Source of the DNA: Azonexaceae bacterium
GTDB taxonomy: Bacteria; Pseudomonadota; Gammaproteobacteria; Burkholderiales; Rhodocyclaceae
Direction: 5' to 3'
Length of the DNA: 64,000 nucleotides
Assembly (NCBI GenBank): GCA_013335535.1
Contig: JAAXVL010000011.1
Span: 1 to 64,000 of the forward strand
Position numbers and translations under genes: made by a program. The notes under the pieces are model-generated. The model had not been told where the DNA came from. It did no database searches and saw only the letters and a list, made by a program, of their open reading frames with translations. Shown here one piece after another: positions 20,005-27,635 of this stretch (its first letter is position 1; each line of letters starts with the position of its first letter).

Positions 20005-20895
20005 TCAGGTGGTTGTAACAATGCCTCTTAGCTGAAATTCGCGATATTCCCGCAGGCGATTCCCCAGGTGCTTCTCACTGGCTATACGGTTTTTGTCGCC
20101 ACCAACCCCTGCTTCATCGCACATTTCCATGATTTCACGATAAGTAAGAGTGTCGAGTAGTCCCGCGCGTTCAAGCATGGAAAAAGCTAGCCAGAGTGAT
20201 TTGTGGCGAATTTTGCCTTTGTAGGGAGCGGCTTTGAGACGATAGGCCACATCATCGAAAAAATCGCTAGGTGGCTCCATCTGGGCATCCTCGTAACGTT
20301 TTCGGAAGTCGGGATCAACGGTCAGAATGCGTTTGTCGATCTGGATTGCTTTCGCGAATGCCTTGTCATTCCCGGCCTTGGCTTGCGCAACCAGAGATGT
20401 CAGCTTTTCTCCATGAACCATTACCGATAGGTTTTGAAAAAAGGACGCGAAGAAAAAACAGAAAAAATGCTGTGCTTGTCGAACTGATTCAACTTGCTCC
20501 TCTGCCGACATGGCTTTGAACTGTGCTTCTGCCTTTCTTTGTTGCGCAGGAGTCTTGGGAATCTCAATCTGCTCGACTATCTTCCCCAGCGTCTCGCCAA
20601 GTTCGATAACGATATTTCCACGCTCCTTCGGGGTGGCAGCTTGTAGTTCTGCTCCGAATGCCTGTATCTCCTCCGTACTCATCCAACCTCTAAGAAGCAT
20701 TGCCGCCATAACCTCCTCGCTTCGATAGAGCAACGGATAGGCTTCGATTCTCAGACTAGTGATGAGGCTGACCAAGTATGGGGGAAAACGAAGCCAGCCC
20801 TGTTCAGATTCGATTTGTCCGAGCAGCCATTCAGCGTCCGGAATACCCGATTTCATGGAGTGGAGCACTGCGTCAGGCGAAATGATTTGATTCAT
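20005..20895 (-). CDS. Unknown 296-aa protein of the tRNA-Asn element
   Basis: I do not recognise this protein. It is soluble-looking and mostly helical, acidic in the middle (EERGxx, EEQVESVRQ), with a Phe-rich hydrophobic stretch HFFCFFFASFFQNLSVM (about residues 143-159) that could be a buried or amphipathic helix. The C-terminus has a tidy charged region with SLWLAFSMLERAGLLDTLTYREIMEMCDEAG. The gene is more AT-rich than its neighbours and reads in the same direction as rep, HTH and int. Its place among accessory genes makes a regulatory, immunity or defence role possible, but nothing in the sequence proves it. Confidence 0.65.
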   Translation of the reverse strand: MNQIISPDAVLHSMKSGIPDAEWLLGQIESEQGWLRFPPYLVSLITSLRIEAYPLLYRSEEVMAAMLLRGWMSTEEIQAFGAELQAATPKERGNIVIELGETLGKIVEQIEIPKTPAQQRKAEAQFKAMSAEEQVESVRQAQHFFCFFFASFFQNLSVMVHGEKLTSLVAQAKAGNDKAFAKAIQIDKRILTVDPDFRKRYEDAQMEPPSDFFDDVAYRLKAAPYKGKIRHKSLWLAFSMLERAGLLDTLTYREIMEMCDEAGVGGDKNRIASEKHLGNRLREYREFQLRGIVTTT

Positions 20896-21179
20896 TCGCC
20901 AATTTTAATCATTTTGGATACTCAATGACGGAGTTCGACCCAAAAGCATTGGTTAAACGTTTTGTCACAAGGGCAGCACCGCAAGGTGAAGCAGTCACTC
21001 AGATTCTGGGGGGGGGCAAAAGGTGAATCGTCCAATTTTCCGATCTACGTTGCTGAATACAAGCAATACAAAAATTGATGCAAATGGATTGTGTCCTGCT
21101 TCACGCTCTTGGATTGAAATTCGCGGATAATCAACCTGGCATCAAAAACATCGCTGATGAACTCATTTAAGGAACGGTT
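20896..21179. other. AT-rich divergent intergenic region with a G9 tract
   Basis: This 284-bp gap separates the divergent unknown gene and the PEP-CTERM gene. It contains a G9 run (21008-21016) and GTGAAGCAG near 20980 pairing at distance with CTGCTTCAC near 21093. No tRNA or terminator is visible. It may hold promoters for both genes and, given the Rep gene, an origin of the element; this is speculative. Confidence 0.4.
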
Positions 21180-21938
21180 ATGAGAATACGACAGGTATTT
21201 GCTGCGTTTTTAGTGACTGGGGGGCTGTTAAGCAGCTTGGCTCAAGCGTCTCCAGTGACCCTATCGTTTAGCGGTGTCGTTGCCTGGGCAAATGACTCAA
21301 CAGGGGGGGGCATAAGCTACTCCGATGCAGCTGTTGGTACAACGGCGACAGGTTTTTTGACATTCGATTCAGCTTTTTTCGATACAACCAATGCGGCCGA
21401 TAATCTTTACGGCCATACAACGACCTATGGCCAAAGAGTATATTACGGCCCGAGTTCTATACCCGGGGCAAGCCAACCCAGCCCTTTACCGATTGCCGCA
21501 GGTGCTGTGGTCGGTGGGAGCAGTCTGACTACGGTTCCGAATGATTATTACACTACATTTTTTGGCAGCGTGACGAGAGCAAATCCAGCAAATGCCAATA
21601 TAGAGAATGATGCTGGAGTGAGAATTGATCAGGCGTATGGTCAGAGAAACAATGGGATGGGACCAGATTTTCAATATGTGTGGCTGTTCACTTACGATCA
21701 AAATGGTTCATCAACGGGAATATTCGATTTCGCAACATTTCTTTCAAACCCGGTTATCAATTGGAATTCTCCTGGAGCAACCACTGGTGCGAATATCCGT
21801 TTTTCTGAAAACCAGGAATATCACTTAACCGACGTTCAAGTCACCTTGGTTTCAGCAGTTCCCGAGCCCGAAACCTATGTGATGCTTCTCACTGGTCTAG
21901 GACTCATGAGCTTGCTGGTTCGTCGCCGCAAGAAGTAA
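21180..21938 (+). CDS. PEP-CTERM sorted exported protein (element cargo)
   Basis: This 252-aa exported protein has a signal peptide (RIRQVFAAFLVTGGLLSSLAQA) and a C-terminal PEP-CTERM tripartite signal: VPEPETY, a hydrophobic MLLTGLGLMSLLV segment, and RRRKK. Such proteins are cleaved and anchored by an exosortase, usually for extracellular matrix or envelope functions; the exosortase is not in this window. The mature part is Gly/Ser/Thr/Asn-rich and beta-like. The ATG has AAGGAACGG upstream. The coding sequence contains a G6 tract in the signal peptide (21219-21224) and a G8 tract at 21303-21310 (codons around 42), both slippage-prone. Confidence 0.85.
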   Translation: MRIRQVFAAFLVTGGLLSSLAQASPVTLSFSGVVAWANDSTGGGISYSDAAVGTTATGFLTFDSAFFDTTNAADNLYGHTTTYGQRVYYGPSSIPGASQPSPLPIAAGAVVGGSSLTTVPNDYYTTFFGSVTRANPANANIENDAGVRIDQAYGQRNNGMGPDFQYVWLFTYDQNGSSTGIFDFATFLSNPVINWNSPGATTGANIRFSENQEYHLTDVQVTLVSAVPEPETYVMLLTGLGLMSLLVRRRKK

Positions 21939-21962
21939 TAAGTGGCCTTAGTCACTAGCCAG

Positions 21963-21987
21963 AAAAGGTCGCTTCGGCGACTTTTTC
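21963..21987 (+). terminator. Terminator of the PEP-CTERM gene
   Basis: AGGTCGC / GCGACT around a TTCG tetraloop, followed by five T residues. Confidence 0.75.
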
Positions 21988-22081
21988 CCGTTGCTTTGGC
22001 AAGTCACCCCAATTGTTCTGAACCGGACCAAGAGGTTTTTCCGGCGAATGGCACTTGATGGCAGGTAGCTGCCTGTGCGGT

Positions 22082-22097
22082 GTAGCTATATCGTAGC
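22082..22097. other. Candidate integrase arm site, right
   Basis: GTAGCTATATCGTAGC matches 17315-17330 in 14 of 16 positions; further CGTAGC motifs flank it (for example near 22120). It lies about 110 bp inside the right attachment repeat. Confidence 0.45.
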
Positions 22098-22204
22098 TAC
22101 GCAACGTAAAACCGGGGCTTTCGTAGCCGTTTTGGTACTGTTTTAGAACATGGCGAGTGTTGCAAGGTGCTGATTTATAGAGATTAAAATTTCAGCCGGT
22201 GATT

Positions 22205-22249
22205 CTGTTAATCCGTAGGTCCCTGGTTCGAGCCCAGGTCGGGGAGCCA
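22205..22249 (+). repeat. Right attachment repeat (attR core, tRNA-Asn 3' fragment)
   Basis: A 45-bp perfect copy of the tRNA-Asn 3' half, lacking the 5' half, hence not a functional tRNA. It marks the far end of the integrated element. Confidence 0.92.
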
Positions 22250-22265
22250 AAAGCTTTAAGCACTT

Positions 22266-22297
22266 AGCCCAGTCTTTGCACTGGGCTTTTTGTTTTT
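22266..22297 (+). terminator. Ancestral tRNA-Asn terminator (chromosomal side)
   Basis: AGCCCAGT / ACTGGGCT hairpin with a CTTTGC loop followed by a T-rich run. It is the original downstream terminator, now separated from the tRNA by the element; the element provides its own near-copy at 17273. Confidence 0.8.
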
Positions 22298-22375
22298 TAG
22301 TCCATCGGTCTGGCCCATTTCTGGTTAGGGCTCAGAAGGTATTGATATTTCACCCATCCACAGCCGCCACAAAGC

Positions 22376-22414
22376 AATTTCAATTTTGGCCATTTTTTTC
22401 GGTTGACCGTGGGA
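22376..22414 (-). repeat. Dispersed repeat copy 4
   Basis: The core GGTTGACCGTGG (22401-22412) is preceded by a T7 run, TTGGCC and ATTTCAATTT. Located downstream of the minus-strand genes beginning at 22429. Confidence 0.85.
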
Positions 22415-22428
22415 AGAACAACGCTGAA

Positions 22429-22662
22429 CTACGGTGTCGTCTGATCCAGCGCTGACCAGATCCGCCAATGCCCGCAGGCCGAGCGGGCGCGGCGTTCGGA
22501 GTTGTCCCAGCCGCCGCCCTGGCAGAGGCCTTCCGAAGTTTCGGCTTGGATGATGACGGTTCCCGGTTCTTCGCCGGGTTGGCGCCAACCGCTCCAGCGC
22601 TCGCAGCTGGCGCAGCGTTTGCGGTCGACGGCGTGGTTCAGCAAGTTTTGGCTGCCTTGCAC
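22429..22662 (-). CDS. Small Cys-rich hypothetical protein
   Basis: A compact reading frame of up to 77 aa overlaps the end of the rhodanese gene by 25 bp. Its core has CASCERW (a CxxC motif) and single cysteines in GLCQGGGWD and RSACGHWRIW, plus several Trp residues, suggesting a small metal-binding or redox module. The first codon is a GTG at 22662 without a clear ribosome-binding site, so the N-terminus is uncertain. I do not recognise the family; the coherent composition and coupling to the rhodanese gene support it being real. Confidence 0.55.
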   Translation of the reverse strand: MQGSQNLLNHAVDRKRCASCERWSGWRQPGEEPGTVIIQAETSEGLCQGGGWDNSERRARSACGHWRIWSALDQTTP

Positions 22663-23078
22663 GAGGCGATGGTTTGCGTTGCCGGGACAACCGGGCCGCC
22701 TGCGCCTATCCAGCCTTTGATACCGGATTTGACGTTGTAGACCGTGGTGTAGCCGGCCTGTTGTGACAGGAACTGGCTGACGGCCTTGGTTCGGTTGCCG
22801 CTGCGGCAGATGACGATGATCGGCTCGTTGGGCTTGGCGAAGGGTTTAACTTTTTCGAGCCAGGCCGGGGCGTCAGCGCGGCCTTTTTCGTCGAAGAAGG
22901 TGAGCAGCTTGCTGCCGCTCACGATGCCGGTTTCTTCCCATTCCGATTGCAGGCGGATGTCGACGACGGGCACGCCGCTTTGGCTCAGTTTCTCGAACTG
23001 GGCGTTGTCGATATCGATGACTTCGGCACGGGCGAGGCCGGTGGCGGCGATCAGGCAGGCAAGAAGCAGGTGGCGCAT
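22638..23078 (-). CDS. Exported rhodanese-domain protein
   Basis: This 146-aa protein has an N-terminal signal peptide (MRHLLLACLIAATGLARA) and a single rhodanese domain with the active loop CRSGNRT (catalytic Cys about residue 90), so a periplasmic sulfurtransferase or persulfide carrier is likely. The C-terminus carries two more cysteines (ASCKAAKTC), which could form a disulfide or serve in sulfur relay. It overlaps the downstream Cys-rich gene, suggesting they work together. Confidence 0.85.
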   Translation of the reverse strand: MRHLLLACLIAATGLARAEVIDIDNAQFEKLSQSGVPVVDIRLQSEWEETGIVSGSKLLTFFDEKGRADAPAWLEKVKPFAKPNEPIIVICRSGNRTKAVSQFLSQQAGYTTVYNVKSGIKGWIGAGGPVVPATQTIASCKAAKTC

Positions 23079-23200
23079 GGCAATCTCGTTTATCAGGAAA
23101 CGCTGATTATAGACTTTTAGCTCTATTGATTCATGGACCGCATCGCTGGCTTTCGGGTTCCCCTCCTCGTGGGATAATCCAGCCTTTTTCCGGGGCAGCC

Positions 23201-23755
23201 ATGGCGCTTAAATCCACTATTTTCAAGGCTGAACTGCAGCTTGCCGATCTCGACCGTTCGCATTTTGGCGACTACACGCTGACGATTGCGAGACACCCTT
23301 CGGAAACGGATGAGCGGATGATGGTTCGCCTGCTCGCTTTCGCGCTGAATGCCTCGGAAACGCTGACTTTCGGGCGTGGCCTGTCGGCGACGGATGACGA
23401 GGCGGATTTGCAGGATCTCGACGCGACCGGAAGTATCGAGCGCTGGATCGATGTCGGCCTGCCTGATGAAAAGCTGATTCGCCGGGCGTGCAACCGTTCG
23501 CGGCATGTGATGGTGCTCAGTTATGGCGGGCGGTCGGCAGAAATATGGTGGCAACAAACCCAGGGCAAGGTATCGGGACAGAAGAATCTGCGCGTGCTGT
23601 CGCTTAGCGTGGATGAGGGTAAGGCCCTAGCTTCGCTGGCTGCGCGCGGCATGCGCCTGCAATGCACGATTCAGGATGGGGTGGTCTGGCTGGGTGGTGA
23701 TCAGGAACACGTCGAACTGGCACCGAGAGTTCTCTTTGATAGTGATTCGGCATAG
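23201..23755 (+). CDS. yaeQ: YaeQ family protein
   Basis: YaeQ is a conserved proteobacterial protein with a restriction-nuclease-like (PD-(D/E)XK) fold and no settled function. The start MALKSTIFKAELQLADLDR gives 184 aa, close to E. coli YaeQ (181). The family stretches DYTLTIARHPSETDERMMVRLLAFAL, LSATDDEADL and WIDVGLPDE are all present. The frame is open 75 bp further upstream, but the ATG at 23201 matches the family N-terminus. Confidence 0.92.
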   Translation: MALKSTIFKAELQLADLDRSHFGDYTLTIARHPSETDERMMVRLLAFALNASETLTFGRGLSATDDEADLQDLDATGSIERWIDVGLPDEKLIRRACNRSRHVMVLSYGGRSAEIWWQQTQGKVSGQKNLRVLSLSVDEGKALASLAARGMRLQCTIQDGVVWLGGDQEHVELAPRVLFDSDSA

Positions 23756-23806
23756 AATCCAAGGACGTTTTTGCGGGCTCCGAGCAACTTTTTTTGAGAG
23801 GTGACT

Positions 23807-24280
23807 ATGGCTGCTAATGATGAAGACGAATCAACCGCGGTAATCGTCGGGGTGTTGGCCGGCATCGTGCTGGCCGTTGTGGCGGTGGTTTATGGTGCGA
23901 GCGCCGGCAAGAACGTTCAGGCCGCAGCCAAGCCGGTGGTCGAGCAGGGCGAGATCGCACCGGTTGGCGAGGCGCTGACCAAGGTTTATTTTGCTGTCGG
24001 CGCTGCCGTGCTGACGGATGCCGACAAGGGCGTCGTCGGCAAAACACTGGAGGCGCTGGCCGCCAACCCGGGCGCCATCGTCCTGCTCTCCGGCTTCCAC
24101 GATACTTCCGGCGATCCGGCCCAAAATGCCCAGCTGGCAAAGCATCGAGCGCAGTCGGTGCGCGACGCGCTGGTGGCTGGCGGCGTTGCGGCCGAGCGGA
24201 TCAAGTTCCGCAAGCCGGAATCGACGCTGGGTAATGGTAGCGCGGAAGAAGGGCGTCGGGTCGAAATCCGCGTCCAGTAA
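23807..24280 (+). CDS. OmpA-domain protein with an N-terminal membrane anchor
   Basis: This 157-aa protein has a short acidic N-terminus, one transmembrane helix (TAVIVGVLAGIVLAVVAVVYG, about residues 10-30) and a C-terminal OmpA-like peptidoglycan-binding domain (KVYFAVGAAVL, LSGFHDTSGDP, AKHRAQSVRDALVAGGV, GRRVEIRV). It probably sits in the inner membrane with the OmpA domain in the periplasm. The ATG at 23807 has GAGAGG 5 nt upstream, preferable to the GTG at 23801. A strong terminator follows. Confidence 0.85.
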   Translation: MAANDEDESTAVIVGVLAGIVLAVVAVVYGASAGKNVQAAAKPVVEQGEIAPVGEALTKVYFAVGAAVLTDADKGVVGKTLEALAANPGAIVLLSGFHDTSGDPAQNAQLAKHRAQSVRDALVAGGVAAERIKFRKPESTLGNGSAEEGRRVEIRVQ

Positions 24281-24301
24281 GGGTTTTATGTCTGGCGAAG
24301 G

Positions 24302-24327
24302 GCGAGCCTGAGCGGCTCGCTTTTTTT
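24302..24327 (+). terminator. Terminator of the OmpA-domain gene
   Basis: GCGAGCC / GGCTCGC stem with a short loop followed by seven T residues. Confidence 0.9.
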
Positions 24328-24361
24328 ATGTCCGGGATTTGTGTGTCGGGTCCGGACCGGT

Positions 24362-24796
24362 TCAAAGAATGACGGTTATTTCCTCGCGCCGAACGAGATC
24401 GCGTTCCATCTGCAGGCCGTCCATGTCGAGGGCGTCGTGCGCGGCCAGCAGGCCGACCGGGTGGCCTGCTTCATCGACGACGGGAATATGGCGGAAGCCG
24501 CCTTCGTACATGAGGTGCAGGGCATGCCCGAAAGGCTTGTCGAGGCCGACGGTCTGGATGTTTCGGGTCATGATGGTGCTGACTGCGGTATTGGCCGGAT
24601 CGCAGTGGTTCGCGACGACGCGAAAAACGATGTCGCGTTCGGTGCAGATGCCGGCGAGAACGCCTTTGTCTACGATGAGAATGGCCGATGAATGCCATTC
24701 CTTCATGATGATCGCGGCTTCACGCACGGTGGTGCCGGTGAGTGTGGTGGGGAATGGCCGTCCTTTGATAACTTCACTAACCAGGCGGTTTGGCAT
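24362..24796 (-). CDS. CBS-domain pair protein
   Basis: This 144-aa stand-alone protein consists of two CBS motifs (about residues 8-65 and 75-135), with TERDIVFRV and HIPVVDEAGHPVGLLAAHDAL typical of each half. Such modules bind adenine nucleotides and act as energy sensors; the partner is unknown. AAAGGA lies 9 nt upstream of the ATG. It stands alone, about 140 bp from the next gene. Confidence 0.88.
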   Translation of the reverse strand: MPNRLVSEVIKGRPFPTTLTGTTVREAAIIMKEWHSSAILIVDKGVLAGICTERDIVFRVVANHCDPANTAVSTIMTRNIQTVGLDKPFGHALHLMYEGGFRHIPVVDEAGHPVGLLAAHDALDMDGLQMERDLVRREEITVIL

Positions 24797-24933
24797 GTTG
24801 GATCCTTTCGCTTCGGGTTGAGTAAGTTGCTGCCTTGGCTTAGGACATGGGGCAGTCGGCTAAGTTCGCAGGTACTTATGCTGAATCCAAAATGAATGAA
24901 AGTAGATGAGTGGAGAGGACGGCGGCCCTTGGC

Positions 24934-25653
24934 TTAGCGCTTGATCAGCGTCCAGACAAATTCAGCGCCGGCTGCCAGCAGGTCGATGGCGTCGATGATG
25001 CCGGCGTTTTCCGGCTCCTGTTTCAGGCGTTTCTGGCGGGATTTTTCGCGTTCCCGCATCACGATGGCGTCGCCGAGTGCTTCGACGTCACGCGTTGTCC
25101 GACGTACTTCGGCGTGCTGGTAGCGGCTTAGCGCCTGTTCGACGGCGGATGGTTCAAGGATGGTGATCGGCGCCCGGCAGTGGCCGCAGGCGTGGTCCTT
25201 GCGGATATCGACCGGGGCGCCGCAGCCCATGCAGCGGATGATGCCGACCTTGGCCGAGAGTTCGTCGATTTCGGCCGGATTGAGTTGCCGGACGAACCCT
25301 TTTTCGATCATGAACTGGGCGAAGGTGGTGAAACGACCGTGTTTTTGCAGGCAGCGGTGATAGTTGAACTGGCCGCCGTGCTTGGCCACATCGAGGCCGT
25401 GCAGGAGTTTTTCGTTACAGCGCGGGCATTTCAGCGGGTCACGGAGCGGAATGCGCTGATCGTCGTGGTGCTCATGCAGCAGCTTGAAGAGGTCGACGAT
25501 GCCCCCCGGTGTGATCTGCACGCTTTCGAACTCGTCGAACCAGATGCCCTGGCAGCTGAAACACATGTCGAGGATGACTTCGCCATGAAGCAGCCGCTCG
25601 AAGCGGTGCTTGGTCATCGTTTGCTGGCAGGACGGGCAGGGGGTTGGTTTCAT
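24934..25653 (-). CDS. Multi-zinc-ribbon protein (zf-TFIIB type)
   Basis: The 239-aa cytoplasmic protein has three cysteine knuckle sets: CPSCQQ with CFSCQGIWFDEFE (about residues 6-45), CPRCNEKLL with a Cys/His partner (about 77-100), and CMGCGAP with CGHCRAP (about 140-162). The first is the zf-TFIIB ribbon also seen in other bacterial hypotheticals. The C-terminal 75 residues are charged and helical, ending in a hydrophobic IIDAIDLLAAGAEFVWTLIKR stretch. A nucleic-acid or protein-binding role is likely; no specific function can be assigned. Confidence 0.75.
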   Translation of the reverse strand: MKPTPCPSCQQTMTKHRFERLLHGEVILDMCFSCQGIWFDEFESVQITPGGIVDLFKLLHEHHDDQRIPLRDPLKCPRCNEKLLHGLDVAKHGGQFNYHRCLQKHGRFTTFAQFMIEKGFVRQLNPAEIDELSAKVGIIRCMGCGAPVDIRKDHACGHCRAPITILEPSAVEQALSRYQHAEVRRTTRDVEALGDAIVMREREKSRQKRLKQEPENAGIIDAIDLLAAGAEFVWTLIKR

Positions 25654-25736
25654 GGTGAATGGGTACGGTGCAACAGGCGTGACTATAGCGCCGCCTGGCC
25701 GTCATGACACACGATGAAAGCGTTTGGCCCCGGCGC

Positions 25737-27629
25737 TCAGGCAGCGGGGCGGATGCTGCCGAGGTTGAGGGTGACGCCCTTCTTCATCTTGCCGACGACG
25801 TGCATTTCGCAGGCCTTGCAGTCGAACTTGAGGATCAGCTTTTCGTTGCCGTTGATCAGCGTCATCGGGTCCGGCTTGAGGTGCTTCACTTCTTTCGGAC
25901 AGAGGTTGAAGCTGTAGCGCAGGCAGTGGCGCGTGATCATGAGCGAGACCATGCCTTTTTCGTTGCCCGCCTCGTAGGCTTCCTCGATCAGTTTGACGCC
26001 GTGTTTCTCGTAGAACTGGCGGGCCTTGGCGTTGAAGACATTGCCGAGGTAGGTCAGTTCCTCCTGCGGGTAGGGTGCGGGGTTGACCGCCCGTGCGGCG
26101 CGCGGTGGGCGCGGGTGGCTGGTGATGCGGGCGGCTTCGAGCTGTTCGGTGGCATCACGGCGCAAGGCGTTGATGGCGCTGACGGGCAAAAACCACGGCT
26201 GGCTCAGCTTGAGCTCGACCGGCTCTGCAACGAACATGGTGTTGCCGAATTTGCCGAGATTTTCCTGGAGTTTGGCTATTGCCGCTTCAGGGTTCTGGGC
26301 CAACTGCCATTCCGATTTTGGCCCATTTTTCCGGTTGACCGTGGCAGTGACGCCATCTTCGTCGGTCAGGGTTAGCGCAAAGCCATCTTCGCTTTCGGTG
26401 AGAACCGGCTTGACCGAGATGCGGCGGTCGGCCGATTCCTTCTCCAACGAACGCTCGAATTCCTGGTCGCGGTTGCGGAAGAGGGTGGCGCCCTCGGTCA
26501 ATTCCTCGGGCATCTCGGCCGGGAACAGCTTTTTCCCCTCCGCGCGGTTGATGCGCATGCCCTGGACGTCGCCGTGGGCGTCATGGAAACAGACACCGTC
26601 GCCGTTGTGGAAAGTCTGCTCGGAATTGACGACGATCCAGCCGTCGCCAATCTCGATCACGTCGCCAATCAGCTCGCCGACAAAGGCTGGAGAGTCGAAG
26701 GCACCAATGTCGTCCTGGCGGTTGTTGGCAAAGTAATCGGTGTAGCCGCGGTTGAAGGTCTTGTCCGGCTGCGGCGTGAAGGTGTAGGTGCTGCGGCCGC
26801 TCGAAGCGCGGGTGAATTCGGGGTTGCTGGCGATGATTTCGTCGAGCAGGCCGCGGTAGTGCGCGGTGATGTTCTTGACGTAACTGAGATCCTTGAGCCG
26901 CCCTTCGATCTTGAAGGACGAAACACCGGCGCGGGCCAGTTCGAGCATGTTGTCGGTCTGGTTGTTGTCCTTCATCGACAGCAGATGCTGGTTCTCGGTG
27001 ATGGTCTTGCCCTTGTCGTCGACCAGCGTGTAGGGCAGGCGACAGGCCTGCGAACACTCACCACGATTGGCGCTGCGCCCGGTGTGGGCCTGACTGATGT
27101 AGCACTGGCCGCTGAATGCAACGCACAGAGCACCGTGAACAAAATATTCCAATGAAACATTGGTTTGCGAAGCAATCTTGATAATTTCGTTTAAGCTGCA
27201 TTCGCGTGCTAGAACGATCTGCGAGAAGCCGGCATCCTCGAGAAATTTAACTTTTTCAGGGTTGCGATTGTCGGTCTGCGTGCTGGCGTGGAGCTGGATG
27301 GGCGGCAGGTCGAGTTCGAGCAGGCCCATGTCCTGGATGATCAGCGCATCGGCGCCGGCTTCGTAAATTTTCCAGGCAAGCAGGCGGGCTTCTTCGAGTT
27401 CGTCGTCGCGCAGGATGGTGTTGAGCGCGACGAAGACCTTGGCGCGGTAGCGGTGGGCGAAATCACAGAGCCGTTTGATTTCAGCGACGTCGTTGCCGGC
27501 ACCGTAGCGAGCGCCAAAAGCAGGGCCGCCGATGTAGACGGCGTCGGCGCCGTGCTTGATGGCTTCGATGCCGAAATCGGCGTTCTTGGCTGGGGCGAGG
27601 AGTTCGAGCGGGTGTTGAATGCGGGTCAT
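25737..27629 (-). CDS. rlhA: RlhA-type U32 family protein (23S rRNA hydroxylation)
   Basis: This 630-aa U32-family protein matches E. coli RlhA (YdcP), which is needed to hydroxylate C2501 of 23S rRNA. The N-terminal LLAPAKNADFGIEAIKHGADAVYIGG and the U32 signature region (EYFVHGALCVAFSGQCYIS, then RGECSQACRLPY, with metal/Fe-S ligand cysteines) are intact. The C-terminal part has further cysteines (NLCPKEV, DCKACEMH). Around residues 429-441 (ATVNRKNGPKSEW) a full copy of the dispersed repeat is read in frame; it lies between domains, where an insertion is probably tolerated. It ends next to the methyltransferase gene, 6 bp downstream of it. Confidence 0.88.
   Translation of the reverse strand: MTRIQHPLELLAPAKNADFGIEAIKHGADAVYIGGPAFGARYGAGNDVAEIKRLCDFAHRYRAKVFVALNTILRDDELEEARLLAWKIYEAGADALIIQDMGLLELDLPPIQLHASTQTDNRNPEKVKFLEDAGFSQIVLARECSLNEIIKIASQTNVSLEYFVHGALCVAFSGQCYISQAHTGRSANRGECSQACRLPYTLVDDKGKTITENQHLLSMKDNNQTDNMLELARAGVSSFKIEGRLKDLSYVKNITAHYRGLLDEIIASNPEFTRASSGRSTYTFTPQPDKTFNRGYTDYFANNRQDDIGAFDSPAFVGELIGDVIEIGDGWIVVNSEQTFHNGDGVCFHDAHGDVQGMRINRAEGKKLFPAEMPEELTEGATLFRNRDQEFERSLEKESADRRISVKPVLTESEDGFALTLTDEDGVTATVNRKNGPKSEWQLAQNPEAAIAKLQENLGKFGNTMFVAEPVELKLSQPWFLPVSAINALRRDATEQLEAARITSHPRPPRAARAVNPAPYPQEELTYLGNVFNAKARQFYEKHGVKLIEEAYEAGNEKGMVSLMITRHCLRYSFNLCPKEVKHLKPDPMTLINGNEKLILKFDCKACEMHVVGKMKKGVTLNLGSIRPAA
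26308..26345 (-). repeat. Dispersed repeat copy 5 (inside rlhA)
   Basis: The core GGTTGACCGTGG is at 26333-26344 on the plus strand; the copy is read on the gene strand as ATVNRKNGPKSEW without disrupting the frame. Confidence 0.85.
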
Positions 27630-27635
27630 GGCGAC

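Larger units (their letters stand above)
17213..22249. mobile_element. Integrated element of about 5.0 kb in tRNA-Asn with PEP-CTERM cargo
   Basis: A 45-bp perfect direct repeat (17213-17257 and 22205-22249), identical to the tRNA-Asn anticodon-to-CCA part, bounds 4,992 bp. Inside are a tyrosine integrase reading toward the tRNA, an HTH protein, a Rep_trans-like replication/relaxase protein, an unknown 296-aa protein and a PEP-CTERM exported protein. No capsid or conjugation genes are present, so it looks like a small mobilisable element, a satellite or an integrative plasmid. The cargo half (20-22 kb) is visibly more AT-rich than the chromosome. Confidence 0.88.

Noticed and set aside
21120..21165. 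Possible sigma-54 promoter before the PEP-CTERM gene (CTGGCATC...)
   Set aside because: TGGCAT is present but no GC element follows at the required spacing.
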